Origin: CAVVST01 sp963750995
GTDB lineage: Bacteria; Acidobacteriota; Vicinamibacteria; Vicinamibacterales; UBA2999
NCBI GenBank assembly: GCA_963750995.1
Contig: CAVVST010000006.1
Span: 120,498-184,497, forward strand
Direction: 5' to 3'
DNA: 64,000 nucleotides
Part shown: piece by piece, positions 26,738 through 36,813 of the stretch
Layout: each line of letters starts with the position of its first letter
Position numbering within the stretch: the stretch's first letter is position 1
Translations under genes and position numbers: made by a program
The notes under the pieces: model-generated
Told to the model about the DNA's origin: nothing
Seen by the model: only the letters and a program-made list of their open reading frames with translations
Databases searched by the model: none

Positions 26738-27533
26738 ATGGCGCGGCCCGTCATCGCCCTGCTGACCGACTTCGGCACGCGGGACCATTACGCCGGGACG
26801 ATGAAGGGCGTCGCGCTCGGGATTTGTCCCGAAGCCACCTTCGTCGACATCACCCACGACATCGCGCCGCACGACGTGCTCGGCGGCGCGCTCGAGCTCG
26901 CGGCCTCGTACAAGTACTTTCCCGACCGGCACGATCTTCCTCGTGGTCGTCGATCCGGGCGTCGGGTCGTCGCGGCGTCCGCTGGCGGCCGAGGCTGGCG
27001 GCTACCGGTTCGTCGCGCCCGACAACGGGGTGCTGACGCTTGCCTTCAAGAGATGCTGCGCCCAGGCGCGTCGTCGAGCTCACCGAACGCCGCTATGCCC
27101 GCCCGACGGTCAGCCGCACGTTCGAGGGCCGCGATCGGTTTGCGCCTGCGGCGGCCTGGCTGGCCAACGGGATTGACCTGACCGGGCCTGGGCCGGGCAC
27201 TGACGTCGTGGCACATGCTGAGTGTGCCCGAGCCGACGGTCGCCGATTCGCGGATCATCGGCGAGGTGCTGCGCGTCGATCGGTTCGGCAATCTCGTCAC
27301 CAACCTCGATCGCCGGACGTTCGAGCGGTTTCGCCGCTGGAGAAAGATTTGAGATTGTTGCGGGTACCCAGGCGGTGGACCGGGTCGTGGCGACCTACGC
27401 CGAGGGCCAGCCTGGCGCGGTGTGCGCGTTGTTTGGCAGTTCCGATCATCTCGAGGTCGCGGTCAACGGGGCCAGCGCCGCCGAGCGGCTCGGCTCGCTC
27501 GCGGCGCGACGTGTCACCATCTCGCGTGTATAA
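26738..27533 (+). CDS. SAM hydroxide adenosyltransferase / SAM hydrolase family (multiple frameshifts)
   Basis: Family formerly DUF62, in which characterised members hydrolyse S-adenosylmethionine to adenosine and methionine. N-terminal ALLTDFGTRDHYAGTMKGV, VDITHDIAPHDVLGGALEL, FLVVVDPGVGSSRRPLA, YRFVAPDNGVLTLAF, and in the C-terminal domain GEVLRVDRFGNLVTNL. Residues D in LTDFG and D/R in DPGVGSSRR match the family. Frames change near 26930, 27050, 27205 and 27335. It follows the methyltransferase-like gene closely, so removal of SAM near a methylation reaction is conceivable but unproven. Confidence 0.87.
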
Positions 27534-27565
27534 ACGGGATTAGCGACGGTGCCGGGCTTTTCTCC

Positions 27566-28781
27566 ATGTTGAACTTCGATCTGACCGAGGACCATCGGCT
27601 GCTGGAGCAATCGGTTCGCGAGTGGGCCGGCGCGGGAGGTGGCGCCGCGGATCCGTGAACTCGACCGCGCGCACCGGTTCGATCCCGCGATTCTGCCGCA
27701 GATGGCGTCGCTCGGGCTGCTGGGCATCTCCGTGCCCGACGAGTACGGCGGCGCGGGGATGGACTACATCTGCGCTCGGGATGGCGAGCGAGGAGCTCGA
27801 ATACGTCGACACGTCGCTGCGCGTGATCATGTCGGTGCACGCCGGGCTGAACTGTCTGACGCTGCTCTCGTGGGGAACCGAGGACCAGAAACAGCGATAT
27901 CTGGTGCCGCAGGCGCAGGGCGCGAAGATCGCCAGTTTCGCCCTGACCGAACCCTCGGCCGGCAGCGACGCGCGCGGCATTCAGACCGTGGCGATCAAGA
28001 AAGGCGACCGCTACGTGCTGACCGGCGAGAAGATGTGGATTTCGCTGGCCGACGTTGCGGATAACTTCCTGGTGTTCGCCTGGAGCGACCTGGAAAAGAA
28101 GAAGCAGCGCGACACCTCGGGGATGAGCGCGTTCATCGTCGAGCGCGCGTTCAAGCGGGTTCTCGAGCGGAACGCTCAAGGAGAAGTGGGGCATCCTCGC
28201 CGGGAACACCGGGTTTCTTCAAGATGGACGACGTCGAGGTGCCCGGCGAGAACCTGGTCGGCCGCGAAGGCGAGGGCTTCAAGATCGCCATGTTCGCGCT
28301 CGACCAGGGGCGGTACACCGTGGCCGCGGGGCGACCGGCCTGATTCGGGCGTGTCGCGACGCGAGCGTTGCATATGCCAAGACGCGGAAGACGTTCGGCG
28401 TCGAGATTGGCGAGCACCAACTCGTGAAGGAGATGCTTGCGCAGATGGAATCCGACTACCAGGCGTCGCGCCTGCTGTGGCTGCGCGCCGGCTGGCTGAA
28501 GAATGTCGGGCGCCGCAATACCCGCGAGACGGGTCTGGCCAAGTGGTTCGCCACGGTCGCGTCGGAGCGCGCGGCCGGCGATGCCGTGCAGGTGCACGGC
28601 GCCAACGGATATTCGGACGAGTATCCGGTGGGGCGCTTCTATCGCAACTGCAAAGGGCGCGGTCATCTACGAGGGCACGCGCGAAATTCACAAGATCATG
28701 CAGGCGGACTACCTGCTCGGCTACCGCACGGATCGGCCGTCACGCTGCGAGCTGCCGGCCTGGGAGGGCACAACGCAATGA
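27566..28781 (+). CDS. Acyl-CoA dehydrogenase (multiple frameshifts)
   Basis: FAD enzyme introducing the 2,3-double bond in acyl-CoA. About 400 residues. MLNFDLTEDHRLLEQSVREW, LGISVPDEYGGAGMDYI, FALTEPSAGSDARGIQTVA, YVLTGEKMWISLADVADNF, EGEGFKIAMFALDQGRYT, RKTFGVEIGEHQLVKEM and the C-terminal VIYEGTREIHKIMQADYLLG with the region near the catalytic base. Frames change near 27630, 27775, 28170, 28215, 28340 and 28665. The exact chain-length or amino-acid pathway cannot be told; no electron-transfer flavoprotein gene is adjacent. Confidence 0.93.
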
Positions 28782-28842
28782 CCGTCGATGCGCACGGCCG
28801 ATCATCGCAGGCGAGGGCGAGGCCTGACCGAGCGGCAAGTTC

Positions 28843-29833
28843 ATGGACGCAGACCTGTCACTGGACTTTCTCAGGGTCGTCGAACAGGCCGCGATCGCCT
28901 GCGCCCAGACGATGGGCCAGGGCGACCGGCACAAGTCCGACCAGGTGGCCGTTGAAGCGATGCGGCGCGAGATGGATTCGGTCCCGATGGACGGCACGAT
29001 CGTCATCGGCGAGGGCGAGCGCGACGAGGCGCCGATGCTGTTCATCGGTGAGAAGGTCGGCCTGCGCGCATCACGAGGGAGAACGGCCGCACCTATCCGC
29101 AGGTGGACATCGCCGTCGATCCGCTCGAAGGCACGAACCTGTGCGCGACCGGTGCGCCCAATGCGCTCGCGGTGCTCGCGGCGTCCGAGCGCGGCGGACT
29201 GCTGCACGCGCCGGACCTGTACATGGAGAAGCTGGTCGTCGGACCCAGCTCGACGCGAAGTGGTGGACCTCGACGCCCCGGTACGCTTCAATCTGCGCGC
29301 GATTGCCCAGGCACTCGGCCGGCGCGTCGGACGACCTGGTGGTCATCGTGCTCGATCGGCCCCGCCACGAGCAGCTGATCGAAGAGATTCGGTCGACCGG
29401 CGCCCGCATCCGCCTGATCGGCGACGGCGATCTCTCTGCCGGCATTGCGGCCGCGGTCGTCGGCAGCGGCGTTCACGCCGTGATGGGCACGGGCGGCGCG
29501 CCCGAGGGCGTGCTGACCGCCGCCGCCATGCGCTGTCTGAATGGCGAGATCTTCGCCCGCCTGGTCGTGAACAAGCCGGAACACGAGGAGCGCTGCCGGG
29601 CAGATGGGCATCACCGATTTCAAGAAGGTCTACAGTCGAAGGACCTCGCGTCGGGCGAGCGGATCATGTTTGCCGCGGCCGGGGTCACCGAAGGCACACT
29701 GATGAAGGGGGTCCGGTTCTTCGGCGACGGCACGCGGACGACATCCCTCATCATGCAGACGCATCCTCACCAGATCCGCTTCATCGACAGCATCCAGGTC
29801 GAACACGTCGAAGACGTCAAGATCCAGTTCTAA
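28843..29833 (+). CDS. glpX: Fructose-1,6-bisphosphatase class II (multiple frameshifts)
   Basis: Gluconeogenic phosphatase of the GlpX type, about 330 residues. SLDFLRVVEQAAIACAQTMG, DGTIVIGEGERDEAPMLFIG (metal-binding glutamates), VDIAVDPLEGTNLCATG, RIRLIGDGDLSAGI and HAVMGTGGAPEGVLTAAAMR are all characteristic. Frames change near 29075, 29255, 29320 and, in a compensated pair, 29597-29635. ATG at 28843. Seventeen bases separate it from the MFS transporter. Confidence 0.93.
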
Positions 29834-29849
29834 CCGGTGCGAGATCGGC

Positions 29850-31082
29850 GTGAAGCTCAACCTCGTGCATTCGTGGAAGCGCAATCAGGCCGCGATCACC
29901 GCCGCCGCCTTCGTCGGCTTTACCGGCTTCACGCTGGTCATGCCGTTCCTTCCGCTCTATTTCCGCGAACTGCGGCGTCACGGAAATCGGCGACATCGCG
30001 CTCTGGACGGGGCTGACGCTCGGCGTCTCGCCGGCGATTGCCGCGCTGACCGCGCCGCTCTGGGGACGCGTCGGCGACCGGTTCGGCAGCAAGCTGCTGG
30101 TTCAGCGCTCGCTCGTCAGCTTCATCCCGTGATGATCGCGATGGCCTACGTGACCCGCGCCTGGCACCTCTTCGCCCTGCGCGCGATCCAGGGGTTCTTC
30201 GCCGGCTACGGCCCGCTGACGCTGTCGATGGCGGCGCTGTCTGCGCCGCGCGACAAGGTGGCGGCGGCGATTGGCACCGTGCAGACGGCGCAGCGGATGG
30301 GGCCGACGCTCGGTCCGGTCATTGGCGGCGTGCTCGCGCCGATCGTCGGGCTTCGCAATGCGTTCCTCGTCGCGTCGGGTTTCTACGTCGTGGCGCTCGT
30401 GCTCCTGACGTTCCTGTTTCACGAGCCGCCGCGGCAAACGCCGGCAGAAACCGGAGGGCTCGAAGATGTCGTTCACCTCGATCCTGGCATTCGAGAATTT
30501 CATGCTGGTGATGCTGCTCATCTTCGGACTGCAGCTGGTGGATCGCAGCTTTGGCCCGGTGTTGCCGCTCTACCTCGGCGAGATCGGATACGCGCCGGAC
30601 CGCGTGCCGATCATGGCGGGGATCCTGTTTTCGATCCTGGCGTTCACCGGCGCGCTCGGGAACCAGCTTTCGAGCCGGCTGCTGACGACGGCACTCGCCA
30701 CGGGTCGTCATTGCCTGGTCGGTCCTCGCCGGGGCGTCGGCGCTGGCGGTCTTCACGGCGTCCAGCGGAAGTGTGGAGGCTGGCCGTGTCGCTGGCCATC
30801 GTCGGCCTCTGCATTGGCACGTCGATTACAACGGCGTTTGCTGCCGGCAACGCCGTGATTCCGCCCGAGGTGCATGCCACGGCGTTCGGGTTTCTGACGG
30901 GTGCGTCGCTCATCGGCATTGCGCTGAGCCCGGTGCTGAGCGGACTGGTGGCCGCGCGCAGCATTCGCGCCGTCTTCGTCGTGGCTATCGTTGCGCTAAT
31001 CATCCTGGCCATCGTGGTGCGAAAAGTCATGGTGGAACGGAATCCACCGGTTGAGTCCGCGCCGCCGATGGAGGAGGGCTGA
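29850..31082 (+). CDS. MFS transporter (multiple frameshifts)
   Basis: Twelve-helix major facilitator, about 410 residues. The first loop motif A region reads APLWGRVGDRFGSKLLVQRS. FFAGYGPLTLSMAALSAPRD with RMGPTLGPVIGGVLAP is motif C-like, as in drug/H+ antiporters of the TetA/BmrA type. Second half: DRSFGPVLPLYLGEIGYAP and LTGASLIGIALSPVLSGL. Frames change near 29975, 30120, 30450, 30705 and 30780. GTG start at 29850. Its stop overlaps the next start by one base. Substrate unknown; multidrug or sugar efflux are both possible. Confidence 0.9.
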   Translation: MKLNLVHSWKRNQAAITAAAFVGFTGFTLVMPFLPLYFRELRRHGNRRHRALDGADARRLAGDCRADRAALGTRRRPVRQQAAGSALARQLHPVMIAMAYVTRAWHLFALRAIQGFFAGYGPLTLSMAALSAPRDKVAAAIGTVQTAQRMGPTLGPVIGGVLAPIVGLRNAFLVASGFYVVALVLLTFLFHEPPRQTPAETGGLEDVVHLDPGIREFHAGDAAHLRTAAGGSQLWPGVAALPRRDRIRAGPRADHGGDPVFDPGVHRRAREPAFEPAADDGTRHGSSLPGRSSPGRRRWRSSRRPAEVWRLAVSLAIVGLCIGTSITTAFAAGNAVIPPEVHATAFGFLTGASLIGIALSPVLSGLVAARSIRAVFVVAIVALIILAIVVRKVMVERNPPVESAPPMEEG

Positions 31083-32441
31083 TGCTTCGACTGATCGCCG
31101 TAGTCCTGATCGCCATCGCGACTCTCACGGCGTGGTGCACTCGCTCGCTCTGGCGTGCCGAAGACGCGTCGTCGCAAGAGACAGCGCGCATTCCTCCTAG
31201 CGAGACACTCACCGCCGTGTTTGGGGACACCTTGTGCCGCCGGCCGCTCGATGCAGAGACCGTGAAGTGGGATAGCCGCCCGTTCACGACCTCGGAGCTT
31301 CACGCGGCTCTCGCGCTCGGACCCGAGGGCAAGCGGGTGGGCGCCGTCCGGCAGGTGTATCTCAAGGTGCTGCTGCGCGATCCGTTTCCAGGCGACTGCG
31401 AAGGACTTCGTCAATGGGTCGGGCGCGATCTCCCGGTTGACGAAGTCGAGCGTCGTCTCGCCATGTCGCCCGAGGCGCAGCGCGTGGGCGAGGTGCGCCA
31501 GGTGTTCATGCAGACGCTGGGCCGCGATCCTGCGGGCTGGGACACTGCAAGCCTGCGCTACTGGGTTGAAAGTGGTTTGCCGCCCGCCGAGATCGGCGCG
31601 CGGCTCTCGTCGCAGCGCCCACTGGTCGGCGTGTATTACTTCACCTGGTACAAGTCGATCCAGGGACAGTGGGGCAACGGCGCGACGTTTGTCGGATCGA
31701 GTGCGCCCAAGCCGTCGCTCGGGTGGTACGAGTCAGAGGATCCGAAGGTGATGGACGCGCACATCCGGCAGATGGTCGACGCCGGGGTGGACTTTGTCGT
31801 CGTGAACCTCGGCCCGGAGACGCCCTGGAACTGGGCGAACGCGCACGCCTTTTTCGGGCGGCTGAAGGGCCATCCGTTGAAAGCGGTGATCATGCTGGAC
31901 GACCTTTACAAGGAGATGCCCTCGGTCAAGGCGGGTTGGGTCGACAAGGTAAAGGCCGAATTCCTGGGTTACCCGAACTATCTCTCCTACCACGATCGAC
32001 CCCTGGTACTTGCTCTTTGCGTCGCGCCTCGACTTCCCGGTGTCCGGGGTCGTGTTACGAAACGTGTACTGGACTCCCCGGTACGGGCCGGGCGCCAACA
32101 CCTTCAACCTCGATAACGTGCTGTACCCGCAGGACTGGCCGTTCTGGGCCGAGACCCCGCCGCCGCTGGTCAACGGTGTGGTGCCGGTCATGCCGGGCTA
32201 TATCGATACTCACCTCGGACGGGACGATCCGATGGTGTATCCCCGCAATGACGGACGCATGTACCACGAACAGTGGCAGGGCGCGCTTGCACAGAAGCCG
32301 GAAATGATCCTGATCTACAGCTGGAACGAGTACTTCGAGCAGTCGGCCATCGAGCCGACCGAGCAGTGGGGCGATTCGTACCTGCAGTGGACGAAGTGCT
32401 ACATCAGCCACGCGCACCAGGGCACGACGGGCGCCTGCTGA
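31082..32441 (+). CDS. Secreted GH99-like protein with N-terminal DUF4214-like repeats (one frameshift)
   Basis: About 450 residues. N-terminal signal anchor MLRLIAVVLIAIATLTAWC. Residues about 40-170 form three repeats, each with a helix of the type VRQVYLKVLLRDP / VRQVFMQTLGRDP, like DUF4214 modules. The rest (VGVYYFTWYKSIQGQWGNG, VDAGVDFVVVNLGPETPW, NVYWTPRYGPGANTFNLD, LIYSWNEYFEQSAIEPTEQW) resembles the TIM-barrel of GH99/GH71-like endo-glycosidases that act on mannans or cell-wall glucans. The frame changes near 32005. It shares one base with the MFS stop. The catalytic assignment is an inference. Confidence 0.72.
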
Positions 32442-32453
32442 ATTGGGACTTCC

Positions 32454-32594
32454 TTAGCCGTCTCCGTCCCGTCCCTTGTGTTTGCGCCGTCGCCACGGGC
32501 GACGGGTCTTGTCTTCGTGGATGCCGCCGGTCTGCCGCGGAAGCGGCGCGCGCGGCTTCGCGGGTGCCTTGGGTTTTCGACGCCGTGCGGCCAT
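32454..32594 (-). CDS. Possible small basic protein
   Basis: 46 residues from ATG at 32594, highly basic (MAARRRKPKAPAKPRAPLP at the start, KTRRPWRRRKHKGRDGDG at the end). It fills the spacer between the GH99-like gene and hflX on the opposite strand. The Lys/Arg-Pro pattern could be a ribosome- or nucleic-acid-associated peptide, but low complexity makes chance coding possible. Confidence 0.35.
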   Translation of the reverse strand: MAARRRKPKAPAKPRAPLPRQTGGIHEDKTRRPWRRRKHKGRDGDG

Positions 32595-32622
32595 GAGCGC
32601 GGGTGTTATTGTAGGCCTCAGG

Positions 32623-33920
32623 ATGGATCGACGCATCGCGTCCGCGCCGCGACGCGAACGAGCGGCACTGGTCGGGCTGGTGACGGCATCGGGCCGGCGC
32701 ATCGACGCGGATCGGTCGCTTGACGAGCTGGCCGGGCTGGCGGACGCGGCGTCGGCGGACGGTCGTTCTGCGGATGCTGCAGGAACGGCCCAAACCCGAT
32801 CCCGCAACCTTCATCGGTGGCGGCAAGGTGACGGCGCTCGCCGCCGCCTGTGCGGACGCGAACGTCGATGTCGTCATCTTCGACAACGAGCTTTCGCCGG
32901 CTCAGCTGCGGCAGCTCGAGGAGAAGCTGGAGCGCAAGGTCGTCGATCGGACCGCAGCTGATCCTGGATATTTTTGCCCGGCGTGCGCGCACGCGCGAAG
33001 GGAAGTGGCAGGTCGAGCTGGCGCAGCTCAAGTACATGTTGCCGCGTCTCGTGGGCGCCGGGGCGGCGCTGTCGCGGCTGGGCGGCGGCATCGGCACCCG
33101 CGGACCCGGTGAAACCAAGCTGGAAACCGACCGGCGGCGCATTCGCGTCCGCATCCAGACTATCCAACGCGAGATCGACCATGTACGCCAGCGCAGGTCA
33201 CAACTCCGTGAGCGCCGGCGGAAGCAGTCGGTCCCGACCGTCGCGCTCGTCGGCTACACCAATGCGGGCAAGACGACGCTGTTCAATCGGTTGACGAACG
33301 AGCGCGCGGTTGCATCTGACGCATTGTTCGTCACCCTCGATCCGCTGCTGCGCCAGGTCCGGCTCGCCGATCGCCGCGAGCTGCTCCTGTCGGATACCGT
33401 CGGATTCATCGATCGGCTGCCGCATGCGCTGATCGCGGCGTTCCGCGCCACGCTCGAGGAAGTCGCCGAGGCGGACCTGGCGCTGCACGTCATCGACGCC
33501 GCCAGTCCCGAGCGGGAGCGCCACGTGGCGGCGGTGAGGCGCGTCCTGGAAGAGGTTGGCGCGGCCGACGTGCCGGTGCTGGACGTCTATAACAAGGCGG
33601 ACGCACTGACCGCGGACGAACGGCGCCGGCTCGGTGAGCGGGATCCTGGCGCGGCGGTCATTTCGGCCCGCAGCGGGGAAGGGGTGGACGAGCTGGTCCA
33701 GATGATGGCGTCGCGGGTCGCGCTCGACACGCGCCGCATTACCATTACATTTGATAGCGGTACGGAGTTCGACCGCCGTCAGATTGCGCGGTTATACCGG
33801 GTGGCGCGGGTCATCAGCCACGTTGCGACCAACGGCCGCGTCGTCATTGAGGCAGACGTGCCGCGCCGGTACATCGAGCGGTTAACGACGCCGGGTGAAG
33901 GAGCAGATGCGACTGATTGA
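32623..33920 (+). CDS. hflX: GTPase HflX (frameshifted)
   Basis: Ribosome-splitting GTPase that rescues stalled ribosomes. N-terminal HflX domain (FIGGGKVTALAAACADAN, VVIFDNELSPAQLRQLEE, RLGGGIGTRGPGETKLETDR), then a G domain with G1 GYTNAGKTTLFN, G3 SDTVGFIDRLPHALI and G4 YNKAD. Frames change near 32755 and 32957, the second being an extra C in the codons for DRTQLILDIF. ATG at 32623. The end overlaps the following lipoprotein gene by 14 bases. Confidence 0.95.
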
Positions 33921-35270
33921 GGCAAGGATCGGGATCCTGATTGCGGTACTGCTGATGGGAGGCTGCGCCACGCGCACCGTTGCGCCGTCGCTTCCCGCGA
34001 CGCTCCCGTATCCCGAATTCATGTATCCGACGCTGCCGGCGGCCTATTCCAACCCCGACGCCGCGGCGCAGATCGATCGCGGCTGGCGCTACCTGCAGAA
34101 CAACGATCCTGGCAACGCGGAACGGGAGTTCGCGGCTGCCCTGAAGCAAACCCCCGGGCTGTACCCGGCCCAGGTGGGGTCGGCCTACGTGGCGCTGGCG
34201 CGCGGCGATCAGGACCGGGCGCTTGGCGGCTTCGATGCCGCGTTGGGTGCCGCGCCGGCATATGTGCCGGCGCTGGTCGGCCGCGGTCAGACGCTGCTGG
34301 CGCTGAAGCGCGACACCGACGCCCTCGCCGCGTTCGAGGCCGCACTGGCCGCCGATGCGTCGCTTGTCGATGTGCGCCGCCGCGTGGACGTGCTGCGCTT
34401 CCGCGGTCTACAGGACGTGATCGAGTCCGCCCGTGCGGCGGCGGCCGCGGGGCGGCTGGCCGAGGCCCGAGAGGCGTATCAGCGAGCGCTGCAGGCGTCG
34501 CCTGACAGCCCGTTTCTTTACCGTGAGCTCGGCCTGCTCGAGCGCAAACAGGGCAATCCGGACGCGGCGCTCGACCGTTTCCGGCGCGCTGTCGAACTCG
34601 ACAGCGCCGACGCCGTGTCTCTCGTTCAGACCGGGGAGCTGCTGGAGGCGCGCGGCGACTTCGAGGGCGCCGGGAACGCTTATCGCCGCGCCGCCGAGAT
34701 CGAGCCCACTGCCGACCTTACGACGCGGATGGCGGCAGTGGCCGCGCGGGCGACGCGAAGCGCGGCTTCCGCCCGAATTCAGGTTGATCGCGGAGGTGCC
34801 GCAGATCACCCGCGGCGACCTCGCGGCACTGATCGGCGTCCGCCTCGAAGACGTCGTCCGCGAAGCGCCGGCGCGCGAGGTCGTGATCACCGATGCGCAA
34901 GGGCACTGGGCTGCGCCGTGGATCACGCAGGTCGGGCGAGCCTCGATCATGGATCCGTTCGCCAACCATACCTTCCAGCCGGGCGACCGCATTACGCGCG
35001 GCGACCTGGCCGCCGCCGTGAGCGCGATCGTCAGGCAGCTTGCGGCGTCCAGACGCCCGGAGCTGCGGACCGTCTTGCAGGCGGCGCCGCCCGAGATTGC
35101 CGACATGCCGCAGCGGGCACCTCAGTTATCCGGCGGTCTCGATCGCCGTTGCCTCGGGTGTCATGCCGCTCGTCGACGGCAAACGCTTCGAGGCCGCGCG
35201 CCCGGTGTCGGGCACGTCAGCGGCCGACACCATCGCCCGCCTGCGCACGCTCGCCGGCCCGGCGAGCTAA
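33907..35270 (+). CDS. TPR lipoprotein with C-terminal SLH-like region (frameshifted)
   Basis: About 455 residues. Lipobox LLMGGCAT near residue 20 marks an outer-membrane or periplasmic lipoprotein. Residues about 50-290 are TPR-type repeats (GWRYLQNNDPGNAEREFAAA, RGQTLLALKRDTDALAAFEA, LLERKQGNPDAALDRFRRAV). After a frame change near 34765 comes VPQITRGDLAALIGVRLED, then FQPGDRITRGDLAAAVSAIV, and after another near 35120 SYPAVSIAVASGVMPLVDG. These resemble S-layer-homology repeats, suggesting attachment to the cell wall or envelope. I prefer the ATG at 33907, which has AAGGAG just upstream, inside hflX. Confidence 0.8.
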
Positions 35271-35276
35271 GTCCCC

Positions 35277-35837
35277 GTGGGGCACCTCACGCTGGCGAAC
35301 CAGTTGACGATCCTGCGGATCATTCTGATCCCGGGATTCGTGCTGCTGGTGGTCTACGGCTATCTCGGGTGGGCGCTGATCGTGTTTCTGACGGCGGGCG
35401 TCACCGATGCGCTCGACGGGTTGATCGCGCGCCGCGCCGGACAGCGGACCGCGCTGGGCGCATGGCTCGACCCGATGGCCGACAAGCTGCTCCTCGTCAC
35501 GACGTTCGTCATCCTGACCCTGCCCGGGATTCCGCTGGCGAATCACCTGCCGCTGTGGCTGACCGTCTTCGTCATCAGCCGCGACGTCGTCATCGTCGGC
35601 GTGGTTGCGATCGTGACGCTCGCCGCGGGGCCGCGCAACTTCCGGCCGTCGCTGCTGGGCAAGGCCGCGACCGCGACATTCATCCTGACCACCGTGGTCG
35701 TCATGTATTTCAACTACCGCGGCGAGACGTCACCTGCCGTCGACCTGATGGTGTGGCTCTCGCTGGCGCTGACGGTCCTGTCAGCCGGCGATTACTTTCT
35801 GAAGCTGCGGCGGCTTGTGAATGAAACGGGGAGTTAA
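35277..35837 (+). CDS. pgsA: CDP-diacylglycerol-glycerol-3-phosphate 3-phosphatidyltransferase
   Basis: Makes phosphatidylglycerol phosphate in the inner membrane. 186 residues with four or five membrane segments. The CDP-alcohol phosphatidyltransferase signature D-x2-DG-x2-AR-x8-G-x3-D-x3-D is complete at D44, D47, A51, R52, G61, D65 and D69. NQLTILRIILIPGFVLL is the usual N-terminal segment. GTG start seven bases after the lipoprotein stop. A related CDP-alcohol enzyme cannot be wholly excluded. Confidence 0.88.
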   Translation: MGHLTLANQLTILRIILIPGFVLLVVYGYLGWALIVFLTAGVTDALDGLIARRAGQRTALGAWLDPMADKLLLVTTFVILTLPGIPLANHLPLWLTVFVISRDVVIVGVVAIVTLAAGPRNFRPSLLGKAATATFILTTVVVMYFNYRGETSPAVDLMVWLSLALTVLSAGDYFLKLRRLVNETGS

Positions 35838-35848
35838 GCCGCCGCGTA

Positions 35849-36775
35849 TCAGACCTTGGTCCGGAAGTAGTTGACGGTCTTGAGGAGTCCCTCTTCGAGG
35901 CCGATCTTGGGCTCCCAGTTCAAGAGCGTCTGTGCGCGGGTGATGTCCGGGCGTCGCTGTTTCGGATCGTCAACCGGCAGGTCACGGTAGACGATCCGGC
36001 TGGATGAACCGACCAGGCGGATGATGGTGCGGGCAATCTCTTCGATCGTGACTTCGTGTGGGTTGCCGATGTTCACCGGTTCGTTGGTATCGGCCTCCAT
36101 CAGGCGGAGGATGCCGTCGACCAGGTCGGAGACGTAGCAGAAGCTCCGCGTCTGGGTGCCGTCGCCGAACACCGTGACGTCTTCGTTGCGGAGCGCCTGC
36201 GACATGAAGGCCGGCACAGCGCGGCCATCGCGAAGACGCATGCGCGGACCGTAGGTGTTGAAGATGCGGACGATCCGCGTATTCACGCCGTGACAGCGAT
36301 GGTAGGCGAGCGTGATCGCCTCGGCGAACCGCTTGGCCTCGTCGTAGACGCCTCGCGGACCGATGGGATTGACGTTGCCCCAGTAGGTTTCCTTCTGCGG
36401 ATGTTCCAGGGGATCGCCGTAGACCTCCGAGGTCGACGCCAGCATGAACCCCGCCTTCTTGGCGAGCGCCAGGCCGAGGGCGTTGTGCGTGCCAAGCGAT
36501 CCGACCTTCAGCGTCTGAATCGGCAGCTCGAGATAGTCGATCGGACTCGCCGGACTGGCCCAGTGCAAGACGAAGTCGACGGCGCCGTCGACCGAGATAT
36601 GGCGCGTCACGTCGTGCTGGAGGAAGGTCAAGTCGCGCTCGCGCAGGTGGGCGATGTTGGCAATGTTCCCGGTCAGCAGGTTGTCGACCGCGACGATGGT
36701 GTGGCCGCGGTCGAGAAGTGTTTCGCAGAGATGCGAGCCGATAAAACCCGCGGCGCCGGTGACGACTATTCTCAT
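35849..36775 (-). CDS. uxs: UDP-glucuronate decarboxylase (UDP-xylose synthase)
   Basis: Converts UDP-glucuronate to UDP-xylose with internal NAD+ recycling. 308 residues of the short-chain dehydrogenase type: TGAAGFIGSHLCETLL, DNLLTGNIANIAHL, LASTSEVYGDP, and catalytic Y-x3-K in GVYDEAKRFAEA, followed by RIVRIFNTYGPRMR and RSFCYVSDLVDGI. This set is characteristic of Uxs rather than GalE or RmlB. It would use the product of Ugd, encoded 12 kb away in the same exopolysaccharide region. Confidence 0.9.
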   Translation of the reverse strand: MRIVVTGAAGFIGSHLCETLLDRGHTIVAVDNLLTGNIANIAHLRERDLTFLQHDVTRHISVDGAVDFVLHWASPASPIDYLELPIQTLKVGSLGTHNALGLALAKKAGFMLASTSEVYGDPLEHPQKETYWGNVNPIGPRGVYDEAKRFAEAITLAYHRCHGVNTRIVRIFNTYGPRMRLRDGRAVPAFMSQALRNEDVTVFGDGTQTRSFCYVSDLVDGILRLMEADTNEPVNIGNPHEVTIEEIARTIIRLVGSSSRIVYRDLPVDDPKQRRPDITRAQTLLNWEPKIGLEEGLLKTVNYFRTKV

Positions 36776-36813
36776 GAAATGAGTCCGTGTGAACTATGAG
36801 TGATGGGAGACAC

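Noticed and set aside
26027..27533. Anti-phage SAM-depletion system formed by the methyltransferase-like and SAM hydroxide adenosyltransferase genes
   Set aside because: Tempting because of the pairing, but both belong to widespread housekeeping-like families and no defence genes surround them.
13165..35270. Programmed ribosomal frameshifting
   Set aside because: The switches are too many, lack a common slippery motif, go in both directions and occur in genes not known to use recoding. Sequence errors explain them better.
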